A DNA stretch of 64,000 nt from Citromicrobium bathyomarinum (GTDB lineage Bacteria; Pseudomonadota; Alphaproteobacteria; Sphingomonadales; Sphingomonadaceae), in assembly GCF_021021475.1 (NCBI RefSeq), contig NZ_JAINWL010000002.1:186001-250000 (forward strand), given 5' to 3'. Under the pieces are notes generated by a model, which did no database searches, was not told the DNA's origin, and worked only from the letters and a program-made list of their open reading frames with translations. Positions 44,877 to 53,758 of this stretch are shown here, piece after piece (positions within the stretch are counted from its first letter, which is position 1; every line of letters begins with the position of its first letter). A program made the position numbers and the translations under genes.

Positions 44877-46474
44877 ACGCGCCCAACAAGTCCGGCTGGA
44901 AGCCCAGCGCGCCGCTCGCTGGCGATACCGAAAGCGCCACCTTCACCGGCAACCGTGCGTTGATGCTCGAAGAGCCGCTGATCTTCGAGATCGGCCATAT
45001 CGAGACCACCGGCGTCGACCTCCCCGAACCGCAGGCCGATGCGCCCAGCCGCCTCGGTGGGCTTGAGCGCACCGACACGATCGGCCTGCCCGGCCTGTCC
45101 GAGCCCGAATGCTTGCGGCACTACACGCGGCTCAGCCGGCAGAACTATGCGATCGACCTCGGGCTCTTCCCGCTCGGCAGCTGCACGATGAAGCACAATC
45201 CGCGGCTGAACGAAAAGGTCGCGCGGATGCCCGGCTTTGCCGACGTCCACCCGCTGCAGCCGGTCGATACGGTCCGCGGCGCGCTCGAAGTCGTCAGCGA
45301 GCTGGCCAACTGGCTGATCACGCTGACCGGCATGCACTCGGTCGCGATGAGCCCCAAGGCGGGCGCGCATGGCGAGCTGTGCGGCATCCTGTGCATCCGC
45401 GCCGCCCTCGAAGCGCGCGGCGATGCACGCAAGGTCGTGCTGGTGCCCGAAAGCGCGCACGGCACCAACCCCGCCACTGCCGCCTTCGCTGGCTATGAGG
45501 TGGAGGATATTCCGGCGACCGCAGAGGGCCGCGTCGATCTGGAGAAGCTCAAGGCGCGGCTCGGCCCCGATGTGGCGGCGGTGATGATCACCAACCCCAA
45601 CACCTGCGGGCTGTTCGAGCGGGACATGAAGGCGATCTCCGACGCAGTCCACGCGGCGGGCGGCTTCGTCTATTGCGACGGCGCGAATTTCAACGCGATC
45701 GTCGGCAAGGTGCGTCCCGGCGACCTCGGCGTCGATGCGATGCACATCAACCTGCACAAGACCTTCTCCACCCCGCACGGCGGCGGCGGGCCCGGCTCCG
45801 GCCCTGTGGTGCTGTCCGAAGCGCTCTCGCCCTACGCCCCGCTGCCCTTCACCGCGCGCGACGCGGACGGCACGGTGCATCTGGTCGAGGAAGAGAACGC
45901 GCACGAGTTCGGCCATTCGGACGCCTTCGGGCGGATGACCGCGTTCCACGGGCAGATGGGCATGTTCACCCGCGCGCTCGCCTACATCCTCAGCCACGGG
46001 GCGGACGGGCTGGCGCAGGTCGCGGAAGACGCGGTCCTCAACGCCAACTACATCCTGCGCTCGCTGGAAGACTTGCTCCACGCACCTTTCGGGGAGAGCG
46101 GGCCGTGCATGCACGAGGCGCTGTTCGGCGATCAGGGCTTTGCCGAGGGGCTCTCGACGCTCGATCTGGCGAAGGCGCTGATCGACGAGGGCTATCACCC
46201 GATGACGATGTACTTCCCGCTGGTGGTCCATGGCGCGATGCTGATCGAACCGACCGAGACCGAGAGCAAGGTGGGCCTCGACCAGTTCATCGGCGCCCTG
46301 CGCTCCGTGGTGGAGCGGGCGAAGGCGGGCGACGAGAGCCTGAAGGCCGCGCCCTATTTCGCGCCGCGCAGGCGGCTCGACGAAACGCAGGCGGCACGCA
46401 AGCCGATCCTGGCGTGGGAAGGCGAACTGGCCCCCGCAGGCAAGCCGGTGCCGAGCGAGATCGGCGGGCAGTAG
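44873..46474 (+). CDS. gcvPB: Glycine dehydrogenase (decarboxylating) subunit 2
   Basis: PLP-carrying half of the P protein, which decarboxylates glycine. The 533 residues have [56 protein letters not shown] and the PLP lysine in [20 protein letters not shown]. The length is slightly above the family's usual 480-510 because of an N-terminal extension. Four-base coupling to gcvPA supports equal synthesis. The L protein (lipoamide dehydrogenase) is not here. Confidence 0.95.
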   Translation: MNAPNKSGWKPSAPLAGDTESATFTGNRALMLEEPLIFEIGHIETTGVDLPEPQADAPSRLGGLERTDTIGLPGLSEPECLRHYTRLSRQNYAIDLGLFPLGSCTMKHNPRLNEKVARMPGFADVHPLQPVDTVRGALEVVSELANWLITLTGMHSVAMSPKAGAHGELCGILCIRAALEARGDARKVVLVPESAHGTNPATAAFAGYEVEDIPATAEGRVDLEKLKARLGPDVAAVMITNPNTCGLFERDMKAISDAVHAAGGFVYCDGANFNAIVGKVRPGDLGVDAMHINLHKTFSTPHGGGGPGSGPVVLSEALSPYAPLPFTARDADGTVHLVEEENAHEFGHSDAFGRMTAFHGQMGMFTRALAYILSHGADGLAQVAEDAVLNANYILRSLEDLLHAPFGESGPCMHEALFGDQGFAEGLSTLDLAKALIDEGYHPMTMYFPLVVHGAMLIEPTETESKVGLDQFIGALRSVVERAKAGDESLKAAPYFAPRRRLDETQAARKPILAWEGELAPAGKPVPSEIGGQ

Positions 46475-46486
46475 AACCCGCGCGGC

Positions 46487-47218
46487 ATGAAGATCGTCTT
46501 CAGCCGCAAGGGGTTCGACAGCGGATCGGGCGGGGGCTCCTCGCCCATCGTCGATGGCAAGCCGATCAGCCTGCCGATTCCCGATACCAAGGGGATCGCA
46601 AGGACGACATACGGCGACCTGGGGCTGGGTGACCATGCCGCACGGGCGAGCAGGGGCGCGTACGGCGTGCACAGCCTGTGCCATCACGATCCGCTGTTCA
46701 CCGGCGATGGCCGATGCCTGTTCGGGCAGGTCGGCGCGGCGCAGACGCATCTCGCCAATCACGGCGTGGGGCGAGGCGACGTGTTCGTGTTCTTCGGGCG
46801 GTTTGCGGGGGAGGGGCACGGGCCGCATCACCGCATCTTCGGATACCTTGAAGTCGAGCAGGTGATCGACCTGACCGCGTGCGACGAAGCGGAGCGTGCC
46901 GAGTATGCGGCGCTCGGTCATCCCCACGCGCTGGGCCTGCATGGGCCGAACGATACGCTCTATGTCGGGCCGGGGCGGATGGCGGGCAGGGGGTCCGATG
47001 CCCTACGACTGACGGCGCCGGGAGAAGCGCTCAGCCGCTGGGTACGGCTTAAGTGGCTGCGGCGCGGTGACCTCTCCTACCACGATGCGCAGTGGCGCTG
47101 GGCCGAGCGCAATCGCCTGATCGCGGTCAGCCGGGGACAGGAATTTGTGGCGGATGTGGGACGCCGCAAGGCTCCGCGCGAATGGCTCGCGCGGGTGATT
47201 GATGAGATTCAGTCATAG
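46487..47218 (+). CDS. Nmad3-like (nucleotide modification associated domain 3) protein
   Basis: A 243-residue protein opening with KIVFSRKGFDSGSGGGSSPI and VDGKPISLPIPDT. It also has DPLFTGDGRCLFGQVGAAQ, the turn FFGRFAGEGHGPHHRIFGYL and a C-terminal ERNRLIAVSRGQEFVADVG. This opening and the central FG/HH segments are what I know from the Nmad3 family, proposed from comparative genomics to be linked to DNA base modification. Here it lies 12 bases after gcvPB, with no modification enzyme nearby. Biochemical function is unknown. Confidence 0.68.
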   Translation: MKIVFSRKGFDSGSGGGSSPIVDGKPISLPIPDTKGIARTTYGDLGLGDHAARASRGAYGVHSLCHHDPLFTGDGRCLFGQVGAAQTHLANHGVGRGDVFVFFGRFAGEGHGPHHRIFGYLEVEQVIDLTACDEAERAEYAALGHPHALGLHGPNDTLYVGPGRMAGRGSDALRLTAPGEALSRWVRLKWLRRGDLSYHDAQWRWAERNRLIAVSRGQEFVADVGRRKAPREWLARVIDEIQS

Positions 47219-47220
47219 TT

Positions 47221-47325
47221 CGTCATTGCGAGGAGACGCAGTCGACGAAGCAATCCATGGACCGGCCCGCGAGGCGGTTAGCTTTGGCCATGGATTGCCG
47301 CGCGGCTTCGCCGCTCGCAATGACG
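47221..47325. repeat. Long imperfect inverted repeat (dispersed-repeat type)
   Basis: CGTCATTGCGAG at 47221-47232 pairs with CTCGCAATGACG at 47314-47325, and CAATCCATGG (47251-47260) with CCATGGATTG (47288-47297). It forms a cruciform-capable hairpin of about 105 bases between convergent genes. CGTCATTGCGAG...AAGCAATCCA elements are a widespread bacterial intergenic repeat; it may also act as a bidirectional terminator. Confidence 0.8.
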
Positions 47326-47334
47326 AAAGCCAGC

Positions 47335-48207
47335 TTACTTGTAGGTCTTGATGATCGCCGAGAAATCGAGGCCGTCATTGCCCGCGCCCGAGAAATCCTC
47401 GTACAGGCTCGCCGCGCGTGCGCCCAGCGGCACGCCCGCGTCGACCTCCTCCGCCGCCGCCATCGCGAGGCGCAGGTCCTTCAGCATCAGCGCAGTCGCG
47501 AAGCCGCCCTGGTAGTCCTTGTCCGCCGGGCTCTCGACGCCCACGCCCGGTAGCGGGGTATAGGCATTGAGCGACCAGCAATACCCGCTCGACTGCGAGC
47601 TGATCTCGTAGAACTTCTGCGGATCGAGGCCGAGTTTCTTAGCCATCTGCATCGCTTCGGACACGCCGATCATCGAAATCGCGAGCAGCATGTTGTTGCA
47701 GATCTTGGCGGTCTGGCCCGCGCCCGCATCGCCCGCATGGATCACCGCTTTGCCCATGCCTTCGAGGATCGGCTTGGCCGCCGCGAAAGCTTCTTCGGTG
47801 CCGCCGACCATGAAGGTCAGCGTGCCGCCATCTGCTGCTGCGATCCCTCCGGAAACCGGTGCGTCGACCATCTTGTAGCCCTTGGTGGTGGCCATTTCGG
47901 TCACTTCCTTGGCGGTGGCGACATCGATGGTCGAGCAGTCGAGCAGCGCCGCACCCTCGGGTGCATGGCCGATCACGGCGTCGGAATAGACCGACTTCAC
48001 GATCCCGCCATTGGGCAGCATCGAGACCACCGCATCGGCATCTTCTACCGCCCATTTTGGTTCAGAGAAAGTGGTGCAGCCAGCATCATCGGCCTTCTGC
48101 CTCGCCTCCGCACTCACATCGAAGGCGAGCACGTTGTGCCCCGCCTTGACCAAGTTCGCGGCCATCCCGCCGCCCATGTTGCCGAGGCCGATAAAGGCGA
48201 TTTTCAT
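47335..48207 (-). CDS. mmsB: 3-Hydroxyisobutyrate dehydrogenase
   Basis: NAD-dependent oxidation of 3-hydroxyisobutyrate to methylmalonate semialdehyde in valine degradation. It has 290 residues: Rossmann IAFIGLGNMGGGMAANLVKA, substrate motif VDAPVSGGIAAADGGTLTFM, and the catalytic Lys in GAGQTAKICNNMLLAISM. ATG 48207 is used; the frame extends upstream through hairpin repeats but without family similarity. It is the distal member of the minus-strand valine block. Confidence 0.94.
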   Translation of the reverse strand: MKIAFIGLGNMGGGMAANLVKAGHNVLAFDVSAEARQKADDAGCTTFSEPKWAVEDADAVVSMLPNGGIVKSVYSDAVIGHAPEGAALLDCSTIDVATAKEVTEMATTKGYKMVDAPVSGGIAAADGGTLTFMVGGTEEAFAAAKPILEGMGKAVIHAGDAGAGQTAKICNNMLLAISMIGVSEAMQMAKKLGLDPQKFYEISSQSSGYCWSLNAYTPLPGVGVESPADKDYQGGFATALMLKDLRLAMAAAEEVDAGVPLGARAASLYEDFSGAGNDGLDFSAIIKTYK

Positions 48208-48224
48208 AGCATCTCTCCAATTTC

Positions 48225-48355
48225 CCTCTCCCCGTGCGGGGAGAGGATACGCAGGCTTGCGAGCCCGCTCGCTAGCCGAAGTTCGAGAGGGGTGATCTGT
48301 CTCCTTCGAGACTGGTAGACCCCTCTCCCAACCCTCTCCCCTAAAGGGGAGAGGG
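48225..48355. repeat. Pair of CT-rich hairpin repeats
   Basis: CCTCTCCCCG/CGGGGAGAGG at 48225-48246 and CCCTCTCCCCT/AGGGGAGAGGG at about 48332-48355 flank a short unique segment between mmsB and the enoyl-CoA hydratase gene. Neither has a T run, so they are unlikely to be simple terminators. A related hairpin is at 12065-12082. Confidence 0.65.
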
Positions 48356-48364
48356 CTCAATGGA

Positions 48365-49147
48365 TCACCGCCCCTTCCACTGCCCGTCGCGTTTCTCGAT
48401 GAAGGCTTTCATGCCCTCGGCCTTGTCCTCACTCGCGGTGAGGATCTGGAACAGGCGGCGTTCGTGGAGCACGCCCTGGCCGAGGAAAGTCTCGTAGGCG
48501 GCGTTGACCATTTCCTTGTTCACCATCGCGGCCATTGGTGGCATTCCGGCGATGGTGGCTGCGGTGGTTCGCGCTTCGTCCATCAGCGTGTCATGCGGCA
48601 CGACGCGTGCAACGAGACCGCTGCGTTCGGCTTCCTCGGCGTCCATCATCCGGCCGGTCAGGCACATTTCCATCGCCTTGGCCTTGCCGACCGCGCGGGT
48701 GAGACGCTGCGATCCGCCCATGCCCGGCGCGACGCCCAGCTTGATCTCGGGCTGGCCGAATTTGGCCTTGTCGCTCGCGATGATGAAGTCGGCCATCATC
48801 GCAAGCTCGCACCCGCCGCCGAGCGCGAAGCCGTTGACCGCCGCGATCCACGGCTTGCGCACCGCCTCGACGATGTGGCTGGTCCACTTGGCGAAGAAGT
48901 CAGCCAAGTAGAAATCCGCCGCGTCCTTCTCGCTCATCTCCTTGATGTCCGCGCCCGCGGCGAAGGCCTTGTCGCCAGAGCCGGTCAGGATCGCGCACCG
49001 CTGGCTGTCGTCGTTCTGATAGGCGGTGAAGGCGTCGATCAGCTCGTCGAGCACCACGCTGGAAAGCGCATTGAGCGCCTGCGGGCGGTTGAGCGTGATG
49101 GTGGTGACGGCACCGTCGGTCTGCGTGGTGATGGTTTCGTAGGGCAT
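48365..49147 (-). CDS. Enoyl-CoA hydratase
   Basis: Hydrates an enoyl-CoA, here probably methacrylyl-CoA in valine breakdown. The 260-residue crotonase has [57 protein letters not shown] and both catalytic glutamates (in GGGCELAM and FGQPEIKLG). The C-terminal helix [14 protein letters not shown] is classic. It is placed between mmsB and the hydroxyisobutyryl-CoA hydrolase. Confidence 0.92.
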   Translation of the reverse strand: MPYETITTQTDGAVTTITLNRPQALNALSSVVLDELIDAFTAYQNDDSQRCAILTGSGDKAFAAGADIKEMSEKDAADFYLADFFAKWTSHIVEAVRKPWIAAVNGFALGGGCELAMMADFIIASDKAKFGQPEIKLGVAPGMGGSQRLTRAVGKAKAMEMCLTGRMMDAEEAERSGLVARVVPHDTLMDEARTTAATIAGMPPMAAMVNKEMVNAAYETFLGQGVLHERRLFQILTASEDKAEGMKAFIEKRDGQWKGR

Positions 49148-49164
49148 TCAGGGCTCCTCAAATT

Positions 49165-49255
49165 CGTCACCCTGAACTTGTTTCAGGGTCCAGTCTTCGA
49201 TCCGTACCGTCTGCCCGCGAGGCGGGCTGGATGCTGAAACGAGTTCAGCATGACG
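49165..49255. repeat. Imperfect inverted repeat between crotonase-fold genes
   Basis: CGTCACCCTGAACTTGTTTC (49165 onward) is mirrored by GAAACGAGTTCAGCATGACG (ending 49255), with a few mismatches and a GC-rich centre. Elements with CTGAACTTGTTTCAGG cores are common dispersed intergenic repeats. It lies between co-directional genes of the valine pathway. Confidence 0.72.
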
Positions 49256-49269
49256 GTCTTGTCAAAGGA

Positions 49270-50319
49270 TCAGCTCAGCGGCGTCCACTCCTCGCTCTCG
49301 GGCAGGGCAGCGAAGATCGCCTCGATCTGTTCGTCGGTTACGCCTTGGGGCGTGGCGGGGTTCCACTGCGGGTCGCCCGTCTTGTCGACGATCAACGCGC
49401 GGACCCCTTCGGCAAAATCGTGGCTGACGAGCACGCGGCTGCCGATGCGGTATTCCATCCGCATCTCGTCGGCGAAGCTGCCCAGCGTCAGGCTGTCCGC
49501 CAGCTGGCGCAGCGCGACCTTGCAGCTTTGCGGGCTCTTGGCGCGCAGCGTCTTGAGTTCCTTCGCGGCCCAGTCGGAATCGTCGGCTTCGAGCGCCGCG
49601 AGGATCTTCTCCAGCGTGCGGCCCGCGAACAGGCGATCGATATTCTCGCGATTGGCGAGGATGCGCGCTTCGGGCGGGGTCTCGGATGCCTCGTCGAGGA
49701 TCGCCTGGATATTGGCCGGATCGTCGACGATCGCGGCCTTCAGCCGGGCGAGGTTCTCGCTCGCGATGTAGTGCGTGGCGAGTCCGACCGCATGGCACTC
49801 CGCACCATCGAGCCGCGCGCCGGTGAGCGCGAGGAATTGCCCGATGCGACCGGGCAGGCGGCTGAGATACCAGCCGCCGCCGACATCGGGAAACAGGCCG
49901 ATGCCCGTCTCGGGCATGGCAAACTTGGTGTTCTCGGTTGCCACGCGGAACGCTGCAGGCTGGCTGATGCCCACGCCGCCGCCCATCGTGATCCCGTCCA
50001 TGAAGGCGACCACCGGCTTGGTGTAGGTGAACAGCTGGTGGTTGAGCTGGTACTCGGCGTGGAAGAACTCGCGGCCCGTCTTGCCCTCGTCGTTCAGCGC
50101 CGAGTTGCGCAGCATCGCGATATCGCCGCCCGCGCAGAAGCCGCGCCCTTCGGCATGGTCGATCATCACCGCCGCGATACCATCGTGGCTGGCCCACTCG
50201 GTCAGCGCATCGGCCATCGCGACGCACATCTCGGTCGTCAGCGCATGGATCGCCTTGGGGCGGTTGAGCGAGATATGGCCCACGTTCTGGTGGGTGTGGA
50301 TGTTGAGCTGGTCGGTCAT
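49270..50319 (-). CDS. 3-Hydroxyisobutyryl-CoA hydrolase (enoyl-CoA hydratase/isomerase family)
   Basis: Frees 3-hydroxyisobutyrate from CoA in valine degradation. The 349-residue crotonase relative has HISLNRPKAIHALTTEMC, EGRGFCAGGDIAMLRNSAL, FMDGITMGGGVGISQPAAFR and PETGIGLFPDVGGGWYLSRL. The GxGLFPDVGG and SHDFAEGVRALIVDKTGDP segments are specific to this hydrolase group. ATG 50319 overlaps the upstream membrane protein stop by four bases; a longer frame is not family-like. Confidence 0.93.
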   Translation of the reverse strand: MTDQLNIHTHQNVGHISLNRPKAIHALTTEMCVAMADALTEWASHDGIAAVMIDHAEGRGFCAGGDIAMLRNSALNDEGKTGREFFHAEYQLNHQLFTYTKPVVAFMDGITMGGGVGISQPAAFRVATENTKFAMPETGIGLFPDVGGGWYLSRLPGRIGQFLALTGARLDGAECHAVGLATHYIASENLARLKAAIVDDPANIQAILDEASETPPEARILANRENIDRLFAGRTLEKILAALEADDSDWAAKELKTLRAKSPQSCKVALRQLADSLTLGSFADEMRMEYRIGSRVLVSHDFAEGVRALIVDKTGDPQWNPATPQGVTDEQIEAIFAALPESEEWTPLS

Positions 50320-50729
50320 GCAACTGGACTTTCGTCGTTCGGTGTTCGGGCCCCCTCGGGTGGATAGAGACGCCAAGCGATCAGCCAATACGTGGCACCC
50401 GTCATCGCTGTCGCAGCGATCCACGGCCAAAGACCATCAACGCTGAAGTTCATGGAGGGGTTCAACAGAAGGGTAATGAGGAAGAGTACGAGGGGGCCTG
50501 CAAGGACGAAAAACCACCAACGCCCAAACTTCCAAAATTCAGAGGCAGCAATGACAATTGCAGCTCCGGGAATGGCAAAAAGAACGCCAAAAAAATACAT
50601 TAAAGCAAATAGATTTGGAAGCGCCGCCATCGAATGCTGATCGACGAAAGCGAGCCAGACGGCCATCCCGAAGGCCCCCACCACTCCGGCGGTGAGGCAC
50701 GCCCCGATGATGGTCAGCAACCGGCTCAC
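50316..50729 (-). CDS. Hypothetical four-helix membrane protein in the valine operon
   Basis: A 137-residue protein with a GTG start at 50729 that overlaps the acyl-CoA dehydrogenase stop. Its end overlaps the hydrolase start by four bases. Four membrane segments are visible: LTIIGACLTAGVVGAFGMAV, LFALMYFFGVLFAIPGAAIV, WWFFVLAGPLVLFLITLLL and WPWIAATAMTGATYWLIAW. No family recognised. The stretch around 50500-50630 is strikingly AT-rich compared with both neighbours, suggesting a later arrival that kept the overlaps. Function unknown. Confidence 0.7.
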   Translation of the reverse strand: MSRLLTIIGACLTAGVVGAFGMAVWLAFVDQHSMAALPNLFALMYFFGVLFAIPGAAIVIAASEFWKFGRWWFFVLAGPLVLFLITLLLNPSMNFSVDGLWPWIAATAMTGATYWLIAWRLYPPEGARTPNDESPVA

Positions 50730-51871
50730 TGCCGCAGCAGATCCCGGCCCACGATCATGCGCATCACCTGGTTGGTGCCTTCGAGGATCGAGTGCACGCG
50801 CAGGTCGCGCCAGTAGCGTTCGATCGGGTAATCCTTGAGATAGCCGTAGCCGCCGAACAGCTGCAGCGCGTCGTTGACGACCTTGCTGCCATTGTCGGTC
50901 GCCAGCCGCTTCGCCATCGCGGAGAAGCGCGACTTGTCGGGCGCGTTGTCGGTGACCTTGGCCGCCGCGAGATAGAGCAGCGCGCGCGCCGCCTCCAGAT
51001 CGGTCGCCATGTCGGCGAGCATGAACTGCGTGTTCTGGAAGTCGGCAATCTGCTGATCGAACTGCTGGCGTTCCTTGGTGTACTTCACCGCCTCGTCGAG
51101 GCAGCGCTGCGCCCCGCCGAGCGAGCAGGCGCCGATGTTCAGCCGTCCGCCGTCGAGCCCCATCATCGCGAAGCGGAAGCCTTCGCCTTCGTCGCCCACG
51201 CGGTTCTCCACCGGCACGCGCGCATCTTCGAAGATGACCTGCGCGGTCGGGCTGGCGTTCCAGCCGAGCTTTTTCTCGGGCGCGCCGAAGCTGACGCCGG
51301 GCGTATCCTTGTCGACCACCAGGCAGGTAATGCCCTTGGTCTTGTGATCGCCCGTGCGGACCATCGTGACGTAGACATCGTTCACGCCGCCGCCGGAGAT
51401 GAACTGCTTGGTGCCGTTGAGCACATAGTGGTCGCCATCCAGTACGGCTTGCGTCTTGAGCCCCGCCGCGTCCGATCCGCTGCCCGGTTCGGTGAGGCAG
51501 TAGGAGGCGAGCTTTTCCATCGTCACCAGCTGGGGAAGGTACTTCTCTTTCACGCCTTCGCCGCCGAAGCGGTCGATCATCCAGCTCGCCATGTTGTGGA
51601 TCGAGATGAACGCGCTGGTGGTGGGGCAGCCATAGGCCATCGCCTCCATGATCAGCGCCGCTTCGAGCCGGCCGAGGCCGATCCCGCCGCTCTCCTCGCT
51701 GACGTAGATCGCGCCGAAGCCGAGCTCGGCAGTCTGCTTGATCGTGTCGACGGGGAAGTGGTGATCCTCGTCCCACTTGCCCGCATGGGGCGTGATGTTG
51801 TCGGCGGTGAACCGCTGCGCCATGTCCTGGATCGCGAGCTGGTCGTCTGAAAGCTGGAATTGTCCGGTCAT
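50726..51871 (-). CDS. Acyl-CoA dehydrogenase (probably isobutyryl-CoA)
   Basis: FAD enzyme introducing the alpha-beta double bond into a branched acyl-CoA. The 381 residues have YCLTEPGSGSDAAGLKTQAV, QFISGGGVNDVYVTMVRTG, ERQQFDQQIADFQNTQFML and the C-terminal YLKDYPIERYWRDLRVHSIL with the catalytic glutamate in LEGTNQVMRMI. The genes that follow (hydrolase, hydratase, mmsB) and mmsA upstream fit isobutyryl-CoA. Start ATG 51871. Confidence 0.92.
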   Translation of the reverse strand: MTGQFQLSDDQLAIQDMAQRFTADNITPHAGKWDEDHHFPVDTIKQTAELGFGAIYVSEESGGIGLGRLEAALIMEAMAYGCPTTSAFISIHNMASWMIDRFGGEGVKEKYLPQLVTMEKLASYCLTEPGSGSDAAGLKTQAVLDGDHYVLNGTKQFISGGGVNDVYVTMVRTGDHKTKGITCLVVDKDTPGVSFGAPEKKLGWNASPTAQVIFEDARVPVENRVGDEGEGFRFAMMGLDGGRLNIGACSLGGAQRCLDEAVKYTKERQQFDQQIADFQNTQFMLADMATDLEAARALLYLAAAKVTDNAPDKSRFSAMAKRLATDNGSKVVNDALQLFGGYGYLKDYPIERYWRDLRVHSILEGTNQVMRMIVGRDLLRQ

Positions 51872-51935
51872 GGGAGGCGACCTAGCCCCCCGGACGCGGA
51901 TAGAAAAGGGGACAAAACGCTAGGGCGGGCTGCGA

Positions 51936-52595
51936 TCAGGGTGCGCTGGAGCCGCGATCCGCCGGGCAGCGTTTGCGCATCGTGATGCGATCGGGGTAGC
52001 TTGACGCGGTGACGGCCAGCCGCTCCCGCCCGCCGACCAGCCGCATCGAGTAGTCTTCTTCCCAGCGCTCGCCTTCGCCTTCCATCGCCAGCGACACCAC
52101 CAGCCCATCCCGGGTGCGGCGCACCGCGGTGACCTCGCCCCGCGATTCGTAGAAGCCGATGCTGCCCGGGCGCACCATCATGCGCAGGTCGGAGTCGGGC
52201 GCGCAGCTACCCTCGACGCCATCCCATTCGCCCAGATAACTCGCCGGAATCGCGGTCAGCGCAGCGCGGTTGCGCGCGACATCGTCTGCCGGGACATTGG
52301 GCAGGGTGTAGAGCGTCGGTTCGGAAGAGGGCGCAGGCGAGGGTGGAGTTGGGGGTGTGGTCGAGTGCGGGGGCGAAGCGCTGGTCGAGGCGCTTTCCAC
52401 GGCTGTCGGCGTTGCATCGCCTGTCGGTGCGCGCGCGGTCGGTTCGGATGTGGTGGTCGACGGGGCGCGCTCGCCTGACACCGCCACATCGCCGGCAGCG
52501 TCCTCGCCCGGTTCCGGCTGCGCCTCCCCGTTCCTGCCGTCGCAGCCGACCAGCACGATCAGCATCGCGGTAGCAGGCATGATCCGCCTCATCAT
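51936..52595 (-). CDS. Lipoprotein with GxW-Cys module (member 1)
   Basis: A 219-residue protein with signal peptide MMRRIMPATAMLIVLVGC (lipobox LVGC). A low-complexity Ser/Thr/Pro linker follows (about 25-100), and then a module IPASYLGEWDGVEGSCAPDS, GSIGFYESRGEVTAVRRTRD, TMRKRCPAD. The same IP-x3-xGxW...C...YE...RC pattern occurs in three other lipoproteins at 54.7-56.7 kb. Its stop region overlaps the next gene upstream. Function unknown; surface or periplasmic location is likely. Confidence 0.7.
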   Translation of the reverse strand: MMRRIMPATAMLIVLVGCDGRNGEAQPEPGEDAAGDVAVSGERAPSTTTSEPTARAPTGDATPTAVESASTSASPPHSTTPPTPPSPAPSSEPTLYTLPNVPADDVARNRAALTAIPASYLGEWDGVEGSCAPDSDLRMMVRPGSIGFYESRGEVTAVRRTRDGLVVSLAMEGEGERWEEDYSMRLVGGRERLAVTASSYPDRITMRKRCPADRGSSAP

Positions 52596-53116
52596 CGTGC
52601 ATTGCCCCCTCTGATCGCACGGCAGCTGTCTTCTACCGCAATCTTCTCCACCGCGCGATAGTCGGCCTCGTTCGGTGCGATCCGGCGGATCAGCACGACC
52701 CCGCGCTGGGTCGGGGCAGGGATGGAGAAGCCCTCGGGCTCGCTGAGGGGCGGTAGCAGCCGCATCGCGAAGCGCTTCCCCTCGCCCCGGAAGGTCAGGA
52801 AATTATTGGTCTGCGCGTCATACACCGAGAGCGAGGAATAGCCCGGCCAGGCGGCCATCTCGATCGCGACCGCGTCAACCCCCTCGGAAAAGTCGAAAAG
52901 GCAGATCGAATAGGCGAGCTCAGGGGAAGCGCGCACTACCCGTTGGGTCTGGGGTGTCATCCGCGGCGCAAGCCTGAAGCCATGCTGCGGAATGCCACGC
53001 TGTTCCATCGCGGCCATTGCGCGTTGCATGATAAAGCCAGGCGCGCCGTACAGCACCGCAAGGTGGCCGATCACGATCGCGGCAAGCAGGACGAATAGCG
53101 TCAGAAACGTGCGCAT
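52592..53116 (-). CDS. DUF1254 family protein
   Basis: A 174-residue protein with an N-terminal membrane anchor (FLTLFVLLAAIVIGHLAVLY) and a periplasmic domain: RVVRASPELAYSICLFDFSE, AAWPGYSSLSVYDAQTNNFL, GVVLIRRIAPNEADY. This corresponds to the DUF1254 half of a DUF1254/DUF1214 pair, normally found together. It shares one base with the DUF1214 stop codon and ends within the start region of lipoprotein member 1. The biochemical role of the pair is unknown. Confidence 0.75.
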   Translation of the reverse strand: MRTFLTLFVLLAAIVIGHLAVLYGAPGFIMQRAMAAMEQRGIPQHGFRLAPRMTPQTQRVVRASPELAYSICLFDFSEGVDAVAIEMAAWPGYSSLSVYDAQTNNFLTFRGEGKRFAMRLLPPLSEPEGFSIPAPTQRGVVLIRRIAPNEADYRAVEKIAVEDSCRAIRGGNAR

Positions 53117-53724
53117 CACAGGCCCTCCGCAGTGGTGCAGCCCAGCCGCGCGATACGCGGCGGGTTGAGCGCGAGCTTGGGCGTTTCCAGCACCTCCGCC
53201 GATGGCGCGTAGAGCCGCAGAGTCAGGTCGAAATGGCCCGCGTTGCGGCTGGAGATCCAGTGTTCCGCACCCTCCGGCCGCTGGGGCGCGATGATCGCCT
53301 GCCACGCGCCCTCGCCTGTCTCGCTCGCACTGATCGACAGCGCCTGGTCTTTGTTGATCGGCAGGCGGCTGTTCGCATCGTAGAGCGTGATCGACCACCA
53401 CCGCGCGGCCTGCCCCATGCCCGACAGGCGATAGCGGCAGCCTTCGCGCAAGGGACGTCCACGCTCATCGCGAGAGCGGGTGAAATAGATCGCCTCGCGT
53501 CGCTGCAGCGCGAACAGCCCGTGCCTGGCGACGCGCGCGCGGGTGTAGGGATCGGCGGCGTCCGAACCGATCGCGAAATCGGTGCGCCAGCCATCAATGG
53601 CGATCCCGGCGATCCCGGTGGGGGCGCTGCTGCGCGGCCAGATGCCGGACAGCACCAGCGCGGACGCACCGCCTATCGCGAGGCCGACCAGAATGGCGGC
53701 GAGAAGGCCCAGCACAGATCGCAT
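53116..53724 (-). CDS. DUF1214 domain protein
   Basis: A 202-residue protein with an N-terminal helix (LGLLAAILVGLAIGGASALV). A DUF1214-like barrel follows: DPYTRARVARHGLFALQRRE, AIYFTRSRDERGRPL, RYRLSGMGQAARWWSITLYD, HFDLTLRLYAPS. It precedes and is coupled by one base to the DUF1254 gene, the usual partnership. Both are predicted to face the periplasm. No enzymatic motif is known. Confidence 0.78.
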   Translation of the reverse strand: MRSVLGLLAAILVGLAIGGASALVLSGIWPRSSAPTGIAGIAIDGWRTDFAIGSDAADPYTRARVARHGLFALQRREAIYFTRSRDERGRPLREGCRYRLSGMGQAARWWSITLYDANSRLPINKDQALSISASETGEGAWQAIIAPQRPEGAEHWISSRNAGHFDLTLRLYAPSAEVLETPKLALNPPRIARLGCTTAEGL

Positions 53725-53758
53725 GGCCGGCCCACGATAGCAGCTTGGTGGTTAAAGA

